From contig CALUWD010000002.1 of the NCBI GenBank assembly GCA_944324385.1, forward strand, positions 1 through 64,000: 64,000 nucleotides of DNA. Direction: 5' to 3'. This DNA is from Candidatus Gastranaerophilales bacterium (lineage in GTDB: Bacteria > Cyanobacteriota > Vampirovibrionia > Gastranaerophilales > Gastranaerophilaceae). This document shows positions 55,923-63,807 of this stretch, one piece after another (the first letter of the stretch is position 1; every line of letters starts with the position of its first letter). Below the pieces are notes generated by a model. The model did not search any database. It worked only from the letters and a program-made list of their open reading frames with translations, and was not told where the DNA came from. A program made the translations under genes and the position numbers.

Positions 55923-56544
55923 CAAAGAAAATATTGACCTCTTGGAAAAAGAATTTAACATAAAAATCAATCAAGACACAATTGAAAAACTAAACTTGTG
56001 GCATAAACTTTTTGTTGAATACAATTCACACACAAATCTTATGAGCGCAGGAGATGTAAAAGTTCTTTTTGAAAAGCATGTTTTTGATTCTCTTGCAATT
56101 TTAAAATGGGATGAATTTAATCCTTATAAAAAGCAAAAAATTCTTGATGTCGGTACAGGTGGCGGGTTTCCCTCTGTCATTTTAGCACTTTTCTTTCCTG
56201 AACTAGAAATTGTCGCAAATGATTCAAGAATGAAAAAAATTAACTTTATAATCGATATAAAAGACGCGCTTGATATTAAAAATTTAAAAATTTCTTACGC
56301 AAGAGTTGAGGATTTAGAACCCCTAAATTGCGACATTGTCATTTCTCGCGCAGTAGGTACAATAAAAAATGTCCTAAGGCTTTCAAAAAAACATATAAAA
56401 GAAAACGGACATTTTGTAATTTATAAGTCTAAAACCCTTGAGGATGAACTAAATGAAATCAAAGAGGCAAGTGCAAAAATAGTTAGTTACAACTTACCTC
56501 TAAAAGAAAACTTTGAAAGACATCTTGCAATTATTAAACAATAG
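55915..56544 (+). CDS. rsmG: 16S rRNA (guanine527-N7)-methyltransferase
   Basis: 209 aa. It methylates G527 of 16S rRNA with S-adenosylmethionine. The SAM-binding motif ILDVGTGGGFPSVILALFFP (about 78), NDSRMKKINFI and ISRAVGTI are all typical, as is the N-terminal LWHKLFVEYNSHTNLMS. It overlaps the STAND-like gene by 8 nt and is probably translated from the same mRNA. Confidence 0.95.
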   Translation: MFSKENIDLLEKEFNIKINQDTIEKLNLWHKLFVEYNSHTNLMSAGDVKVLFEKHVFDSLAILKWDEFNPYKKQKILDVGTGGGFPSVILALFFPELEIVANDSRMKKINFIIDIKDALDIKNLKISYARVEDLEPLNCDIVISRAVGTIKNVLRLSKKHIKENGHFVIYKSKTLEDELNEIKEASAKIVSYNLPLKENFERHLAIIKQ

Positions 56545-56580
56545 TTTATAAGGAACATATATTATAAATTTTCGTCTATC

Positions 56581-56609
56581 CCTCCAAAAGATAATTAAAA
56601 AGTTGGAGG
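56581..56609 (+). promoter_or_regulatory. Hairpin that masks the Shine-Dalgarno of the sigma-factor gene
   Basis: CCTCCAA (56581-56587) is the exact complement of TTGGAGG (56603-56609), which contains the Shine-Dalgarno GGAGG of the TTG-started gene at 56619. The loop is 15 AT-rich nt. If the mRNA folds this way, ribosome access is blocked until the stem opens. Confidence 0.55.
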
Positions 56610-56618
56610 AATAGCATA

Positions 56619-57557
56619 TTGGGTATTAACATTTGTGAGCAAAAGGAAGATATATTATTTGATAACTTTTTAGAAGATGAGGAAGAACAAGAGGAAATTA
56701 AAACTTTTTCTACAATTGCAAATAAAGATGAAATTTTGCAAATGTATTTAAAAGACATTGGGAGGATAAAACTTTTAAATAAAAATTCAGAAATGGCACT
56801 TGGAAAAGTAATTAAAGAAGGCAGCAGAAAAGAAGCGCAAATTGCCAAAAAGAAACTTGTTCAGGCAAATTTAAGACTTGTGGTATCAATAGCCAAAAAG
56901 TACACAGGTCAGGGTATTTTGTTTATGGATTTAGTTCAAGAGGGGTCTTTAGGGTTGATTAAAGCAGCCCAAAGGTTTGATTATTCAAAAGGCTTTAAGT
57001 TCTCTACTTATGCAACTTGGTGGATAAAGCAAACTATAATCCGCGCTATTGCTAATTCATCGCGCTCAATTAGAATACCTGTTCATATGAGCGACAAAAT
57101 AAGGACACTTAAAAAAGCAATTGTAAAATTAAGCGTGCAAAAAGGCTCTGAACCGACAGATGAGGAGTTGAGCGATTATTTAAAAATTGATGAGAAAAAA
57201 GTTAAAACAATAAAAAGAGCGATGATAAAAGAACCTGTAAGCCTTGATACACCGGTAGCACAGGACTTGTGTCTTGAGGATTACATATCAGATGACGAAC
57301 ACAAAATGCCTGAGATTGACACTGAAAAAAAGTTTTTAAATAATGACATAATAAATATTTTAGACATTTTAAATCAGAAAGAGAGATTTATTATCTTAAA
57401 CCGTTTTGGTTTAGGGGGGCGAAAAACAAAAACATTAGAGGAGTTGGGGAAAATTTTAGGTTTCTCAAAAGAAAGAATACGACAAATTGAATGCGAAGCG
57501 CTAAAAAAACTTAGACGTTCGCAGGAAGCAAAAAGTCTTAAGGATTACTTACATTAG
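56619..57557 (+). CDS. RNA polymerase sigma-70 family factor (RpoD/group 2-like)
   Basis: 312 aa, TTG start with GGAGGA 8 nt upstream. Region 1.2 ([17 protein letters not shown]), the 2.1-2.4 block ([64 protein letters not shown], residues about 80-145), region 3 and region 4.2 ([28 protein letters not shown]) are complete. Region 1.1 is short and acidic. Region 2 is almost identical to primary sigma factors, so promoters of the TTGACA/TATAAT type are expected to be read. Whether this is the primary factor or a group 2 relative cannot be told here. The masked Shine-Dalgarno suggests translational control. Confidence 0.92.
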   Translation: MGINICEQKEDILFDNFLEDEEEQEEIKTFSTIANKDEILQMYLKDIGRIKLLNKNSEMALGKVIKEGSRKEAQIAKKKLVQANLRLVVSIAKKYTGQGILFMDLVQEGSLGLIKAAQRFDYSKGFKFSTYATWWIKQTIIRAIANSSRSIRIPVHMSDKIRTLKKAIVKLSVQKGSEPTDEELSDYLKIDEKKVKTIKRAMIKEPVSLDTPVAQDLCLEDYISDDEHKMPEIDTEKKFLNNDIINILDILNQKERFIILNRFGLGGRKTKTLEELGKILGFSKERIRQIECEALKKLRRSQEAKSLKDYLH

Positions 57558-57579
57558 CAATGTAATGAGATAAAAAATA

Positions 57580-57588
57580 TGCTACAAT
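57580..57588 (+). promoter_or_regulatory. Extended -10 promoter of the OppF-like gene (leaderless type)
   Basis: TGCTACAAT is a TGn-extended -10 element ending 7 nt before the GTG at 57596. No Shine-Dalgarno. Confidence 0.5.
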
Positions 57589-57595
57589 CAATTTT

Positions 57596-58378
57596 GTGGA
57601 AAATTTAATTGAGATAAAAAACCTATATAAAACTTACAGCGAAAATAACGGGCTCTTTAGCGCAAAAAAAGAGCCTGTTTGTGCGCTCAAAGGAATAAAT
57701 TTAGAAATTAAAAAAGGTGAAATTCTTGCCCTTGTAGGCGAATCAGGCTGCGGAAAATCCACTCTTGGCAATTGCATTTTAAAACTTTTAGATGCAACCT
57801 CGGGCGAAATTTTTTTTAAAGGCGAAAACATTTTAAATTACAACAAAAAACAAACAAAAGCCTTTAGAAAATCAGCGCAAATGATTTTTCAAAACCCTTA
57901 TTCAAGCCTAAATCCTAAAATGAAAATAAAAGAAATACTTGAAGAACCCCTTAAAATTCATAAAGAAAAAAATATAAAAGAAAGGGTGCTTGAAACCATT
58001 TCTATGTGCGGTTTAAATCAAAATGACTTAAAAAAATATCCTCATGAATTTTCAGGAGGGCAAAGGCAAAGGGTTGCAATTGCTCGCGCTCTTGTCTTAA
58101 AACCTGAATTTATTGTGGCGGACGAGCCTATTTCAGCACTTGATGTCAGTATTGCAGCGCAAATCATTAACCTTTTAATAGAGTTAAAAGACAAATTAAA
58201 CCTGACTTTTTTGTTTATTTCACATGATTTAAATATTGTGAAATATATAAGCAATAGAATTGCAATATTAAATCGCGGCATTATTGTAGAGGAGGGCTTG
58301 ACTGATGAAATTTTTGAAAACCCAAAAGACGACTACACAAAACTGCTTTTAGGCTCAATACCTAAAATTAACCTCTAG
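57596..58378 (+). CDS. ABC transporter ATP-binding protein, oligopeptide/dipeptide type (OppF/DppF-like)
   Basis: 260 aa, GTG start. The Walker A GESGCGKST (about 48), Q-loop QNPYSSLNPKM (about 101), signature FSGGQRQRVAIARAL (about 155), Walker B FIVADEPISALD and H-loop LFISHDL are intact. The phrase NPYSSLNPRM-like and the C-terminal KLLLGSIP point to the peptide/nickel subfamily. No permease, substrate-binding protein or OppD partner lies nearby, so it is an orphan or belongs to a distant operon. It ends 4 nt into convergent queE. Confidence 0.9.
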   Translation: MENLIEIKNLYKTYSENNGLFSAKKEPVCALKGINLEIKKGEILALVGESGCGKSTLGNCILKLLDATSGEIFFKGENILNYNKKQTKAFRKSAQMIFQNPYSSLNPKMKIKEILEEPLKIHKEKNIKERVLETISMCGLNQNDLKKYPHEFSGGQRQRVAIARALVLKPEFIVADEPISALDVSIAAQIINLLIELKDKLNLTFLFISHDLNIVKYISNRIAILNRGIIVEEGLTDEIFENPKDDYTKLLLGSIPKINL

Positions 58379-59043
58379 CGAACATTTAAAAATTTATGTA
58401 CTTGAGGAATAAGCCGAACATTTTTGTATTTTGAATAAAATTTTTCAAATATTTCATCAATATTTAAAGTACTGCTAATAGGCATTTTAGGCTGCAAAAT
58501 AAGCAAAATACCATATTTCTTTGCCAAAGTTGTAACTTCTGTAATTTCAGAATTTGAAATATTTTCATCAAAAACAACTTTTGCAAAAACTTCTTTTTCT
58601 TTTGCAATATTTATAAAATCGTCAAAAGTTATAAGGCTAAATTCAAGTCCTGTTGCGCTTTTTAACTTTATATCCATAGATACAACATCAACATAATTTA
58701 TAATTTTTTTAAGATTTTTAGCATTTGTACCATTTGTTTCAAGGTATATTTTTTTATTTAGCCTGTTTTTATACCTCTTAAAAAATTCAAATAAAAAATC
58801 TGCCTCTAAAAGCGGTTCTCCACCTGTAAAACTAACTGTCTGAGCATCACTCGACTTTAAAATTTCAAAAAATTCATCAAAATTATACTCTTTTGAATTT
58901 TCATCACACAAAAAATCCGTATCACAATATTTGCAATTTAAATTACATTTTGTCGTACGCACAAAAAGCTGTTTTTCGCCGACATAAGGACCTTCACCCT
59001 GTATGGAATCAAATATTTCTTTTATTTTAATTTTGTCTGTCAT
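58375..59043 (-). CDS. queE: 7-carboxy-7-deazaguanine synthase
   Basis: 222 aa. It is a radical-SAM enzyme of the queuosine/7-deazaguanine pathway. The N-terminal FDSIQGEGPYVGEKQLFVRT and the cluster motif CNLNCKYCDTD (CxxxCxxC, about residue 33) are diagnostic, as is FTGGEPLLEADFL near 73. The start lies 17 nt inside the end of the dnaJ-like gene, so the two are translated from one mRNA. No queC, queD or queF in the window. Confidence 0.93.
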   Translation of the reverse strand: MTDKIKIKEIFDSIQGEGPYVGEKQLFVRTTKCNLNCKYCDTDFLCDENSKEYNFDEFFEILKSSDAQTVSFTGGEPLLEADFLFEFFKRYKNRLNKKIYLETNGTNAKNLKKIINYVDVVSMDIKLKSATGLEFSLITFDDFINIAKEKEVFAKVVFDENISNSEITEVTTLAKKYGILLILQPKMPISSTLNIDEIFEKFYSKYKNVRLIPQVHKFLNVR

Positions 59044-60028
59044 AAAGATTTTCTCTTAAATTATCACAATTTTCATCAGAAATAATGCGATACATCTCAA
59101 CTTCTTTATCTCTCATACAAGGTGATATGTCAATAAATACTTTTACCATAAGCGGGTCGCGCTTATTTGTTTGCGCATTTAAAAAACCGCTTTCCATAAG
59201 CTTAAAAGTAGTATTTGTCCTTGTTTTTGGGGGAATTTTTAAGACTTTTGTGCCACAATCTGGTACAGGGATTTTAATTTGTGCACCCAAAACTGCCTCA
59301 TAAGGGTTAATTGGAATTTCAAGGTAAGCAAGACCATCTAAACTTTTAAACGCAGCATTTTTTTCAATGTGCACAATTAAATACAAATCGCCGTTTTTAC
59401 CGCCAAATTTGCCTTCTTCGCCTTCATTTTTTACCCTTATTTTTACCCCGTCTTTTATGTTTGGAGGAATTTTTACATTAATTTTTTTATAACTTGTTTT
59501 TTCACCTTTGCCATCACAAAATGTGCATTTTGCACCATTAATAAACTTTGCACCAAAACACTTTGGACACTTTTCGCTCTGCAAAATATTCACTTTTCGA
59601 CTTGTACCGCTGATTGCCTCATCATAAGTTATAGTAACATTTGTGATTATGTCTTCACCATCAATTTTTTTAGGCGTTTTAGCAGTTTTTTGAGTTTCTT
59701 TAAAAAACTCATAGAAATTTTTTACAAAATCGTTTTGTTTTTTATAGGCTTCATTTGCCTTTGTATAAGTATAACCTGCATTTTGATATTTATTTTTATT
59801 ATCCTCTTTTTTCTTTTGGTTAAATCCATAAGCAAAATCGTACTGGGAGCGCATATTATCATCCAAAAGAGTTTTTGCGGCAAGGTTAACTTGTTTAAAA
59901 ATTATCTCCGCCTCAAGGGTATGATTAACATCAGGATGATATTTGCGCGCTTTTTTTCTAAAAGCAGATTTTATCTCATCTTTTGTTGCAGTAGGTAAAA
60001 CTTCTAAAATATCGTAATAATTTTTCAT
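59027..60028 (-). CDS. DnaJ-like co-chaperone with a reduced zinc-finger domain
   Basis: 333 aa from ATG 60028 (MKNYYDILEVLP); a frame open from 60073 is less likely because a promoter lies between. The J domain is complete (residues 1-65) with HPD in KYHPDVNH. A short linker follows, then only two CxxC motifs, CPKCFGAK and CTFCDGKG, where class A DnaJ has four. The C-terminal substrate-binding domain (IPPNIKDGVKIRVKNEGEEG ... YLEIPINPYEAVLGAQIKIP) is present and normal. It should bind unfolded proteins and stimulate DnaK, with one zinc site at most. No dnaK or grpE nearby. It overlaps queE. Confidence 0.88.
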   Translation of the reverse strand: MKNYYDILEVLPTATKDEIKSAFRKKARKYHPDVNHTLEAEIIFKQVNLAAKTLLDDNMRSQYDFAYGFNQKKKEDNKNKYQNAGYTYTKANEAYKKQNDFVKNFYEFFKETQKTAKTPKKIDGEDIITNVTITYDEAISGTSRKVNILQSEKCPKCFGAKFINGAKCTFCDGKGEKTSYKKINVKIPPNIKDGVKIRVKNEGEEGKFGGKNGDLYLIVHIEKNAAFKSLDGLAYLEIPINPYEAVLGAQIKIPVPDCGTKVLKIPPKTRTNTTFKLMESGFLNAQTNKRDPLMVKVFIDISPCMRDKEVEMYRIISDENCDNLRENLYDRQN

Positions 60029-60036
60029 TTGCTTAG

Positions 60037-60065
60037 ATTTTAATGAAGTTTTTAAAAAAATCCAA
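60037..60065 (-). promoter_or_regulatory. Promoter of the dnaJ-like gene (leaderless type)
   Basis: On the minus strand TTGGAT (60065-60060), a 17-nt spacer and TAAAAT (60042-60037), then 8 nt to the ATG at 60028. No Shine-Dalgarno. Confidence 0.55.
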
Positions 60066-60086
60066 TTGTACAACTAATTAAATTAA

Positions 60087-60120
60087 AAAAACCGCCGGTT
60101 GGATATAATCGACGGTTTTT
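60087..60120 (-). terminator. Intrinsic terminator of the nucleotidyltransferase-like gene
   Basis: AAAAACCG (60087-60094) pairs with CGGTTTTT (60113-60120), with a T-run on the minus strand. It begins 30 nt after the stop of the gene at 60150. Confidence 0.75.
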
Positions 60121-60149
60121 CAATTTAAACATCAGTATAAAATTTCAAA

Positions 60150-62270
60150 TTAAGCTGATTTTTCGTTGATGGTAATTGCATCAGCAAAATAATCAACAAT
60201 ACTTGGGTCAACTTTTTCAGCCCGTTCAGTTGCCATTACTTGACCTTTAATATCGTATTTACTTTCAACTTTATCTTTTAATTCAGAAGATGTTGCAACA
60301 AGACCTGTTTTTGTATTAACACACTTAAGAACATTAGCTCTTTCAAAGTCTTCTAATTTAAAGTCACCAGAAGCAATCTGCATTGTAGTATGGTAAAGTT
60401 GGTTCAAACTACCACAATCTGCCCAAGGCTCATCTGTAGGAACAGCTAAAATCTTTTGGTCCCCTAAGAATTTTTTTGCAAACATAATTTTATCCATTGG
60501 GATACTTCCTTCATTGGCATTAACTAAAGATGCAATCTCTTTTCTTATCACAAATAAGTCGTCATTTTGTGTAAGTGACATTAAGATGGGTGTTAAACAT
60601 TTTGACCAGTCTCTTGGTTCTTTACCCTTACCTGCAGGAAAATATGGGGAAAGAATTTCAAGCGCCTTAAATGCTTCCTTGCTTACTGCAAATTGGAATG
60701 TATTTGCCATACATTTACCTTCCTGCGAAATAAGATCTTTGGAAGGATTTTTTGGTTTTTCAACAAACTGCAGTATTTCATTGTTGGCGCCAAGTTTCAT
60801 TATACCAAAATCTTTTGCCAAGGATGGGTCAACTTCTTTTGCTATCATGACCATAGCAGCTTCACCAGAATCAATAAGTTCTTTTGCCTTAACCATAGCA
60901 TTAGTAACTCTAGAAATTGGATCGTTTGGTAAAATTAATAAATTTTCTCTGCCGGCACGTTTCATTTTATTGTACATATCAATTGTAAAACCGCCATTAC
61001 CTTTATTAACACCTGACTTATTCAAATAAAATTTAACATTTTTACCTACACCAAATACACCTTTTGAACAGTCAAGAAGACCTGCATTATGAAGCGTGAT
61101 AAATGTAGTTTCCATAGGTGTTAAACCAGTAGGAGTTCTAAATACACCTTTAGTAGATTGTGCGCCATGTTCCAGTTTTCCCTTGTCTTTACCATGAAAG
61201 ATACCATCAGAAGAAGCATTTGTGTACTCAGCACGAGAACCAAATCCACCAGCAAGCATGGCAATCTGTGTTTTATCTGCATCCGGAGCTGCAACAAATG
61301 TATCAAGAACTATTTTACCGCTGTTAATTTTTTCTTCGAATTCGACAATACTTTGAATAATTTCAGGAACAAAACGTCCGTTTTCCATACCGATTACAAT
61401 TTCAGTACCCTTTCCAATAGAAGGTTCAGGATGCCTTTCGCGCACTACTTGCGCTGGAGCTTCAAAAGGCACAAATACATTATCACCTTTCCTTGCATTA
61501 ACAACTAATGTACCTTCAAGGGTGTCCTTTTTACTTATCTTACCAGTGTCTGTCATAAGAATAAATCTGTCTATAGGGTTGGAAGAAGAGTTGTCTTCAA
61601 CTACAGACATTAAATTGCCCTTGGTATTTAACACATAAACAAGCTCTTTCATAGGTTCTGGCATTTTTGAATCAGGCGTAAGCAGTACTCTTATATTTTG
61701 TTTTAGTGGTAAAGATATATCAGCACGCATTTTTCTCGCAGATTTTGGTTGACGAACAGCCATTTCATACAAGAAATCTTCTCCTGCATTTTTAACTTGA
61801 GTTCTTGCTATAGTTTCATACGGCACAGTTTTTTCATACTTATAATATCTTCCTGTGGAACTAAATTGCTCTTCATATTGTTCTTTTCTATCTTCTTTTG
61901 AAACTACAATATTTGTTTTTACAGCATCTTCGTATTTAGGCAAAGAATCATGTAATTCTTCGATAATTTCAGAAACATTTGCTCTACTTCCTACCATTTC
62001 ACCCTTTATGCCTGCAGCAGGATCATCACAAGTTACAACTTCCATGTTAAATTTATCAAATACTTCGTTTAACGAAATGCCTCCGGCAAAATTAACAGTT
62101 TTTGCAGTTTTTATACCATTAAGTGCTTGATATGCACTTGCTAATTTTGAAGCTTGAGTTTTTGAACCTTCAAAACTAACATTTTGACTTTTAGCAGGCG
62201 TTGTTGCACTATTTGATTTAACTGCCTGGTTTTTAACGCTTACAGGACTTAAAGTTACTTTTTGTATCAT
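60150..62270 (-). CDS. Sugar-nucleotidyltransferase-like protein with a long N-terminal extension
   Basis: 706 aa. From about residue 335 it matches the NTP-transferase fold of glucose-1-phosphate adenylyltransferase and mannose-1-phosphate guanylyltransferase: IAMLAGGFGSR, a long insert, then PTGLTPMETTFITLHNAGLL, LLILPNDPISRV, FGIMKLGANNEILQFVEKP and WADCGSLNQLYHTT. The signature is altered, since GGFGSR is followed by a 30-residue insert before the Lys-Pro segment. The first 330 residues are unknown and carry QNVSFEGSK and TVNFAGGIS. It may charge glucose 1-phosphate for glucan synthesis, but the nucleotide and sugar are unknown. Good Shine-Dalgarno (AAAGGAAG). Confidence 0.75.
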   Translation of the reverse strand: MIQKVTLSPVSVKNQAVKSNSATTPAKSQNVSFEGSKTQASKLASAYQALNGIKTAKTVNFAGGISLNEVFDKFNMEVVTCDDPAAGIKGEMVGSRANVSEIIEELHDSLPKYEDAVKTNIVVSKEDRKEQYEEQFSSTGRYYKYEKTVPYETIARTQVKNAGEDFLYEMAVRQPKSARKMRADISLPLKQNIRVLLTPDSKMPEPMKELVYVLNTKGNLMSVVEDNSSSNPIDRFILMTDTGKISKKDTLEGTLVVNARKGDNVFVPFEAPAQVVRERHPEPSIGKGTEIVIGMENGRFVPEIIQSIVEFEEKINSGKIVLDTFVAAPDADKTQIAMLAGGFGSRAEYTNASSDGIFHGKDKGKLEHGAQSTKGVFRTPTGLTPMETTFITLHNAGLLDCSKGVFGVGKNVKFYLNKSGVNKGNGGFTIDMYNKMKRAGRENLLILPNDPISRVTNAMVKAKELIDSGEAAMVMIAKEVDPSLAKDFGIMKLGANNEILQFVEKPKNPSKDLISQEGKCMANTFQFAVSKEAFKALEILSPYFPAGKGKEPRDWSKCLTPILMSLTQNDDLFVIRKEIASLVNANEGSIPMDKIMFAKKFLGDQKILAVPTDEPWADCGSLNQLYHTTMQIASGDFKLEDFERANVLKCVNTKTGLVATSSELKDKVESKYDIKGQVMATERAEKVDPSIVDYFADAITINEKSA

Positions 62271-62333
62271 TAGGGACTTCCTTTCAACTACCCTCTCACA
62301 ACTAACAATCTTTTTGCGAATGACCGCATATTA

Positions 62334-62350
62334 ATAAAACATGTAAAAAA
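62334..62350 (-). promoter_or_regulatory. Shared T-tract/ATGTTTTATA element, copy upstream of the nucleotidyltransferase-like gene
   Basis: On the minus strand TTTTTTACATGTTTTAT, ending 63 nt before the ATG at 62270. It is nearly the same as the copy before the GH13 gene at 26066. Confidence 0.45.
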
Positions 62351-62381
62351 TATTTTTTGCTACTAATATTTATTTTTTATT

Positions 62382-63053
62382 TTATTTAACAACACCTAAA
62401 TCAAGGACTTCTTTAAGTTTATTTTTTATAGCATTATGAATTTCATCCTTGCTTTTTGTCCCATCAAGCTCTATAAAGCCATATTCTTTTTCAAGTTTTT
62501 TGTACTCATCAAGACATCTTTTTTGATATATTTCAAAACTTTTGTAAATATCTGTTGAAAGACCTATGTCACGACCTGATTCAAAATAATCAAGTCCGCC
62601 TGATGCTATAAGTCTTTTTATCAACAAATCAGGAGGCATTTTTAAATAAAATACCAAATCAGGCTCAGGAGCAAATTCATAGAGCTTTTTAACCCAATTT
62701 ATATCATGACCTCGAACTGAATCACGCACATAAGCTGTATAAACGTATCTATCCAAAAGTACGACAAAACCTGACTTAAGCGCAGGAATTATTACATTTT
62801 CCAATCTGTCAGCGTAATCTGCCGCATATAAAAGCGAAAAAGTCGTAGTATTAAGCAAATTTTTCTCTTTAGCTTCGTTAATAAGTCCTGAAATAAGTCT
62901 GGAGGTTTTCCACTCAGACACAACACACCCGTAGCTTAAGCCCTCTACAAAGCCTTTTAACATATTAACTTGAGTTGATTTACCCGCACCGTCAGTGCCT
63001 TCTATTACAACCAAAAGCCCGTCATAGCCGTGTTTTTTATATGCCATTTTCAT
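62382..63053 (-). CDS. Thymidylate-kinase-like protein, copy B
   Basis: 223 aa. P-loop GTDGAGKST (about residue 19), the DR motif in VVLLDRYVYTAYVRDSVRG (about 98) and a lid-like segment fit the thymidylate kinase superfamily, which phosphorylates dTMP. The DR segment is longer and different from classical Tmk (DRY/F-x-x-S-x-x-A-Y). It is a paralog of the gene immediately upstream: both have SLL(Y/H)A-x-D-(Y/F)-ADRLE and IIPALK-x-GF. It overlaps copy A by 17 nt. Confidence 0.8.
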   Translation of the reverse strand: MKMAYKKHGYDGLLVVIEGTDGAGKSTQVNMLKGFVEGLSYGCVVSEWKTSRLISGLINEAKEKNLLNTTTFSLLYAADYADRLENVIIPALKSGFVVLLDRYVYTAYVRDSVRGHDINWVKKLYEFAPEPDLVFYLKMPPDLLIKRLIASGGLDYFESGRDIGLSTDIYKSFEIYQKRCLDEYKKLEKEYGFIELDGTKSKDEIHNAIKNKLKEVLDLGVVK

Positions 63054-63732
63054 CCTCTTTAATTTCTATGCCGCGCTTTTTAAGCACTTCAGTTACCAGT
63101 TTTCTAAAGTACTGTTGTTTTTGATGAATTGTATCATTTGCATCAATCTGCACAAGAGAATACTCATCAACCATATTTTTATACTGCTCAATAACCCTGT
63201 TTTGAAAAATTACATAGCTTTTATAGGGGTTATTGGATAATTTTAAATCCATGCCTGCCTCATAAAACTTTGGCTGGCGATTTGTACAAATTCTATCCAA
63301 AGAAACTTTTGCGCTTACATCAAAATACACGCTCAAGTCAGGTTTAATTGCAAAACCATACATATTTCTAACCCACTTAGGATCAACCTCTCGAGCAACA
63401 TCACGAGCAAAAGCAGTATATACGTATCTGTCTGCAAGTACTATAAAACCTGCTTTAAGAGCAGGAATGATTGTACGCTCAAGCCTGTCTGCAAAATCTA
63501 CCGCATGTAAAAGCGAAAAAGTCCTGCCTGAGAGGAGATTTTTCTTTTTTGCACGCTTTGTCGTTTGAGAAATAAGCTCTGAAGAATTCCATTGCGTTAA
63601 AATAACATCAAGATTTTTTGACTTTAGCCAACTGTATAGTAAGTCAAGCTGGGTACTTTTACCCGAACCGTCAATGCCTTCAACGCAAATCAACACACCT
63701 TGCAGTTTATGGTCTTTTGAAAATCTTAACAT
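63037..63732 (-). CDS. Thymidylate-kinase-like protein, copy A
   Basis: 231 aa. P-loop GIDGSGKST (about residue 19), FVDFADRLERTIIPALKAGF-like segment near 75-95 (VDFADRLERTIIPALKAGF) and DRYVYTAFARDVAREVD near 98. It aligns with copy B over nearly the whole length, so the pair arose by tandem duplication and has diverged widely. One copy may be the cell's dTMP kinase and the other may have a changed substrate, or the two may form a heterodimer. An upstream ATGTTTTA resembles part of the shared element, too weakly to call. Confidence 0.8.
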   Translation of the reverse strand: MLRFSKDHKLQGVLICVEGIDGSGKSTQLDLLYSWLKSKNLDVILTQWNSSELISQTTKRAKKKNLLSGRTFSLLHAVDFADRLERTIIPALKAGFIVLADRYVYTAFARDVAREVDPKWVRNMYGFAIKPDLSVYFDVSAKVSLDRICTNRQPKFYEAGMDLKLSNNPYKSYVIFQNRVIEQYKNMVDEYSLVQIDANDTIHQKQQYFRKLVTEVLKKRGIEIKEDENGI

Positions 63733-63807
63733 TTTCTACCTTGTTTTTTTTGTCGTTTAACAATAATATCTATATAGTAAAACATAAATTTTAAAAGAGA
63801 GCAATAA

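Noticed and set aside
53571-60028. Defence island around the STAND-like NTPase
   Set aside because: The neighbours are rsmG, a sigma factor, OppF, queE and DnaJ; no nuclease, toxin or other defence effector is beside it.
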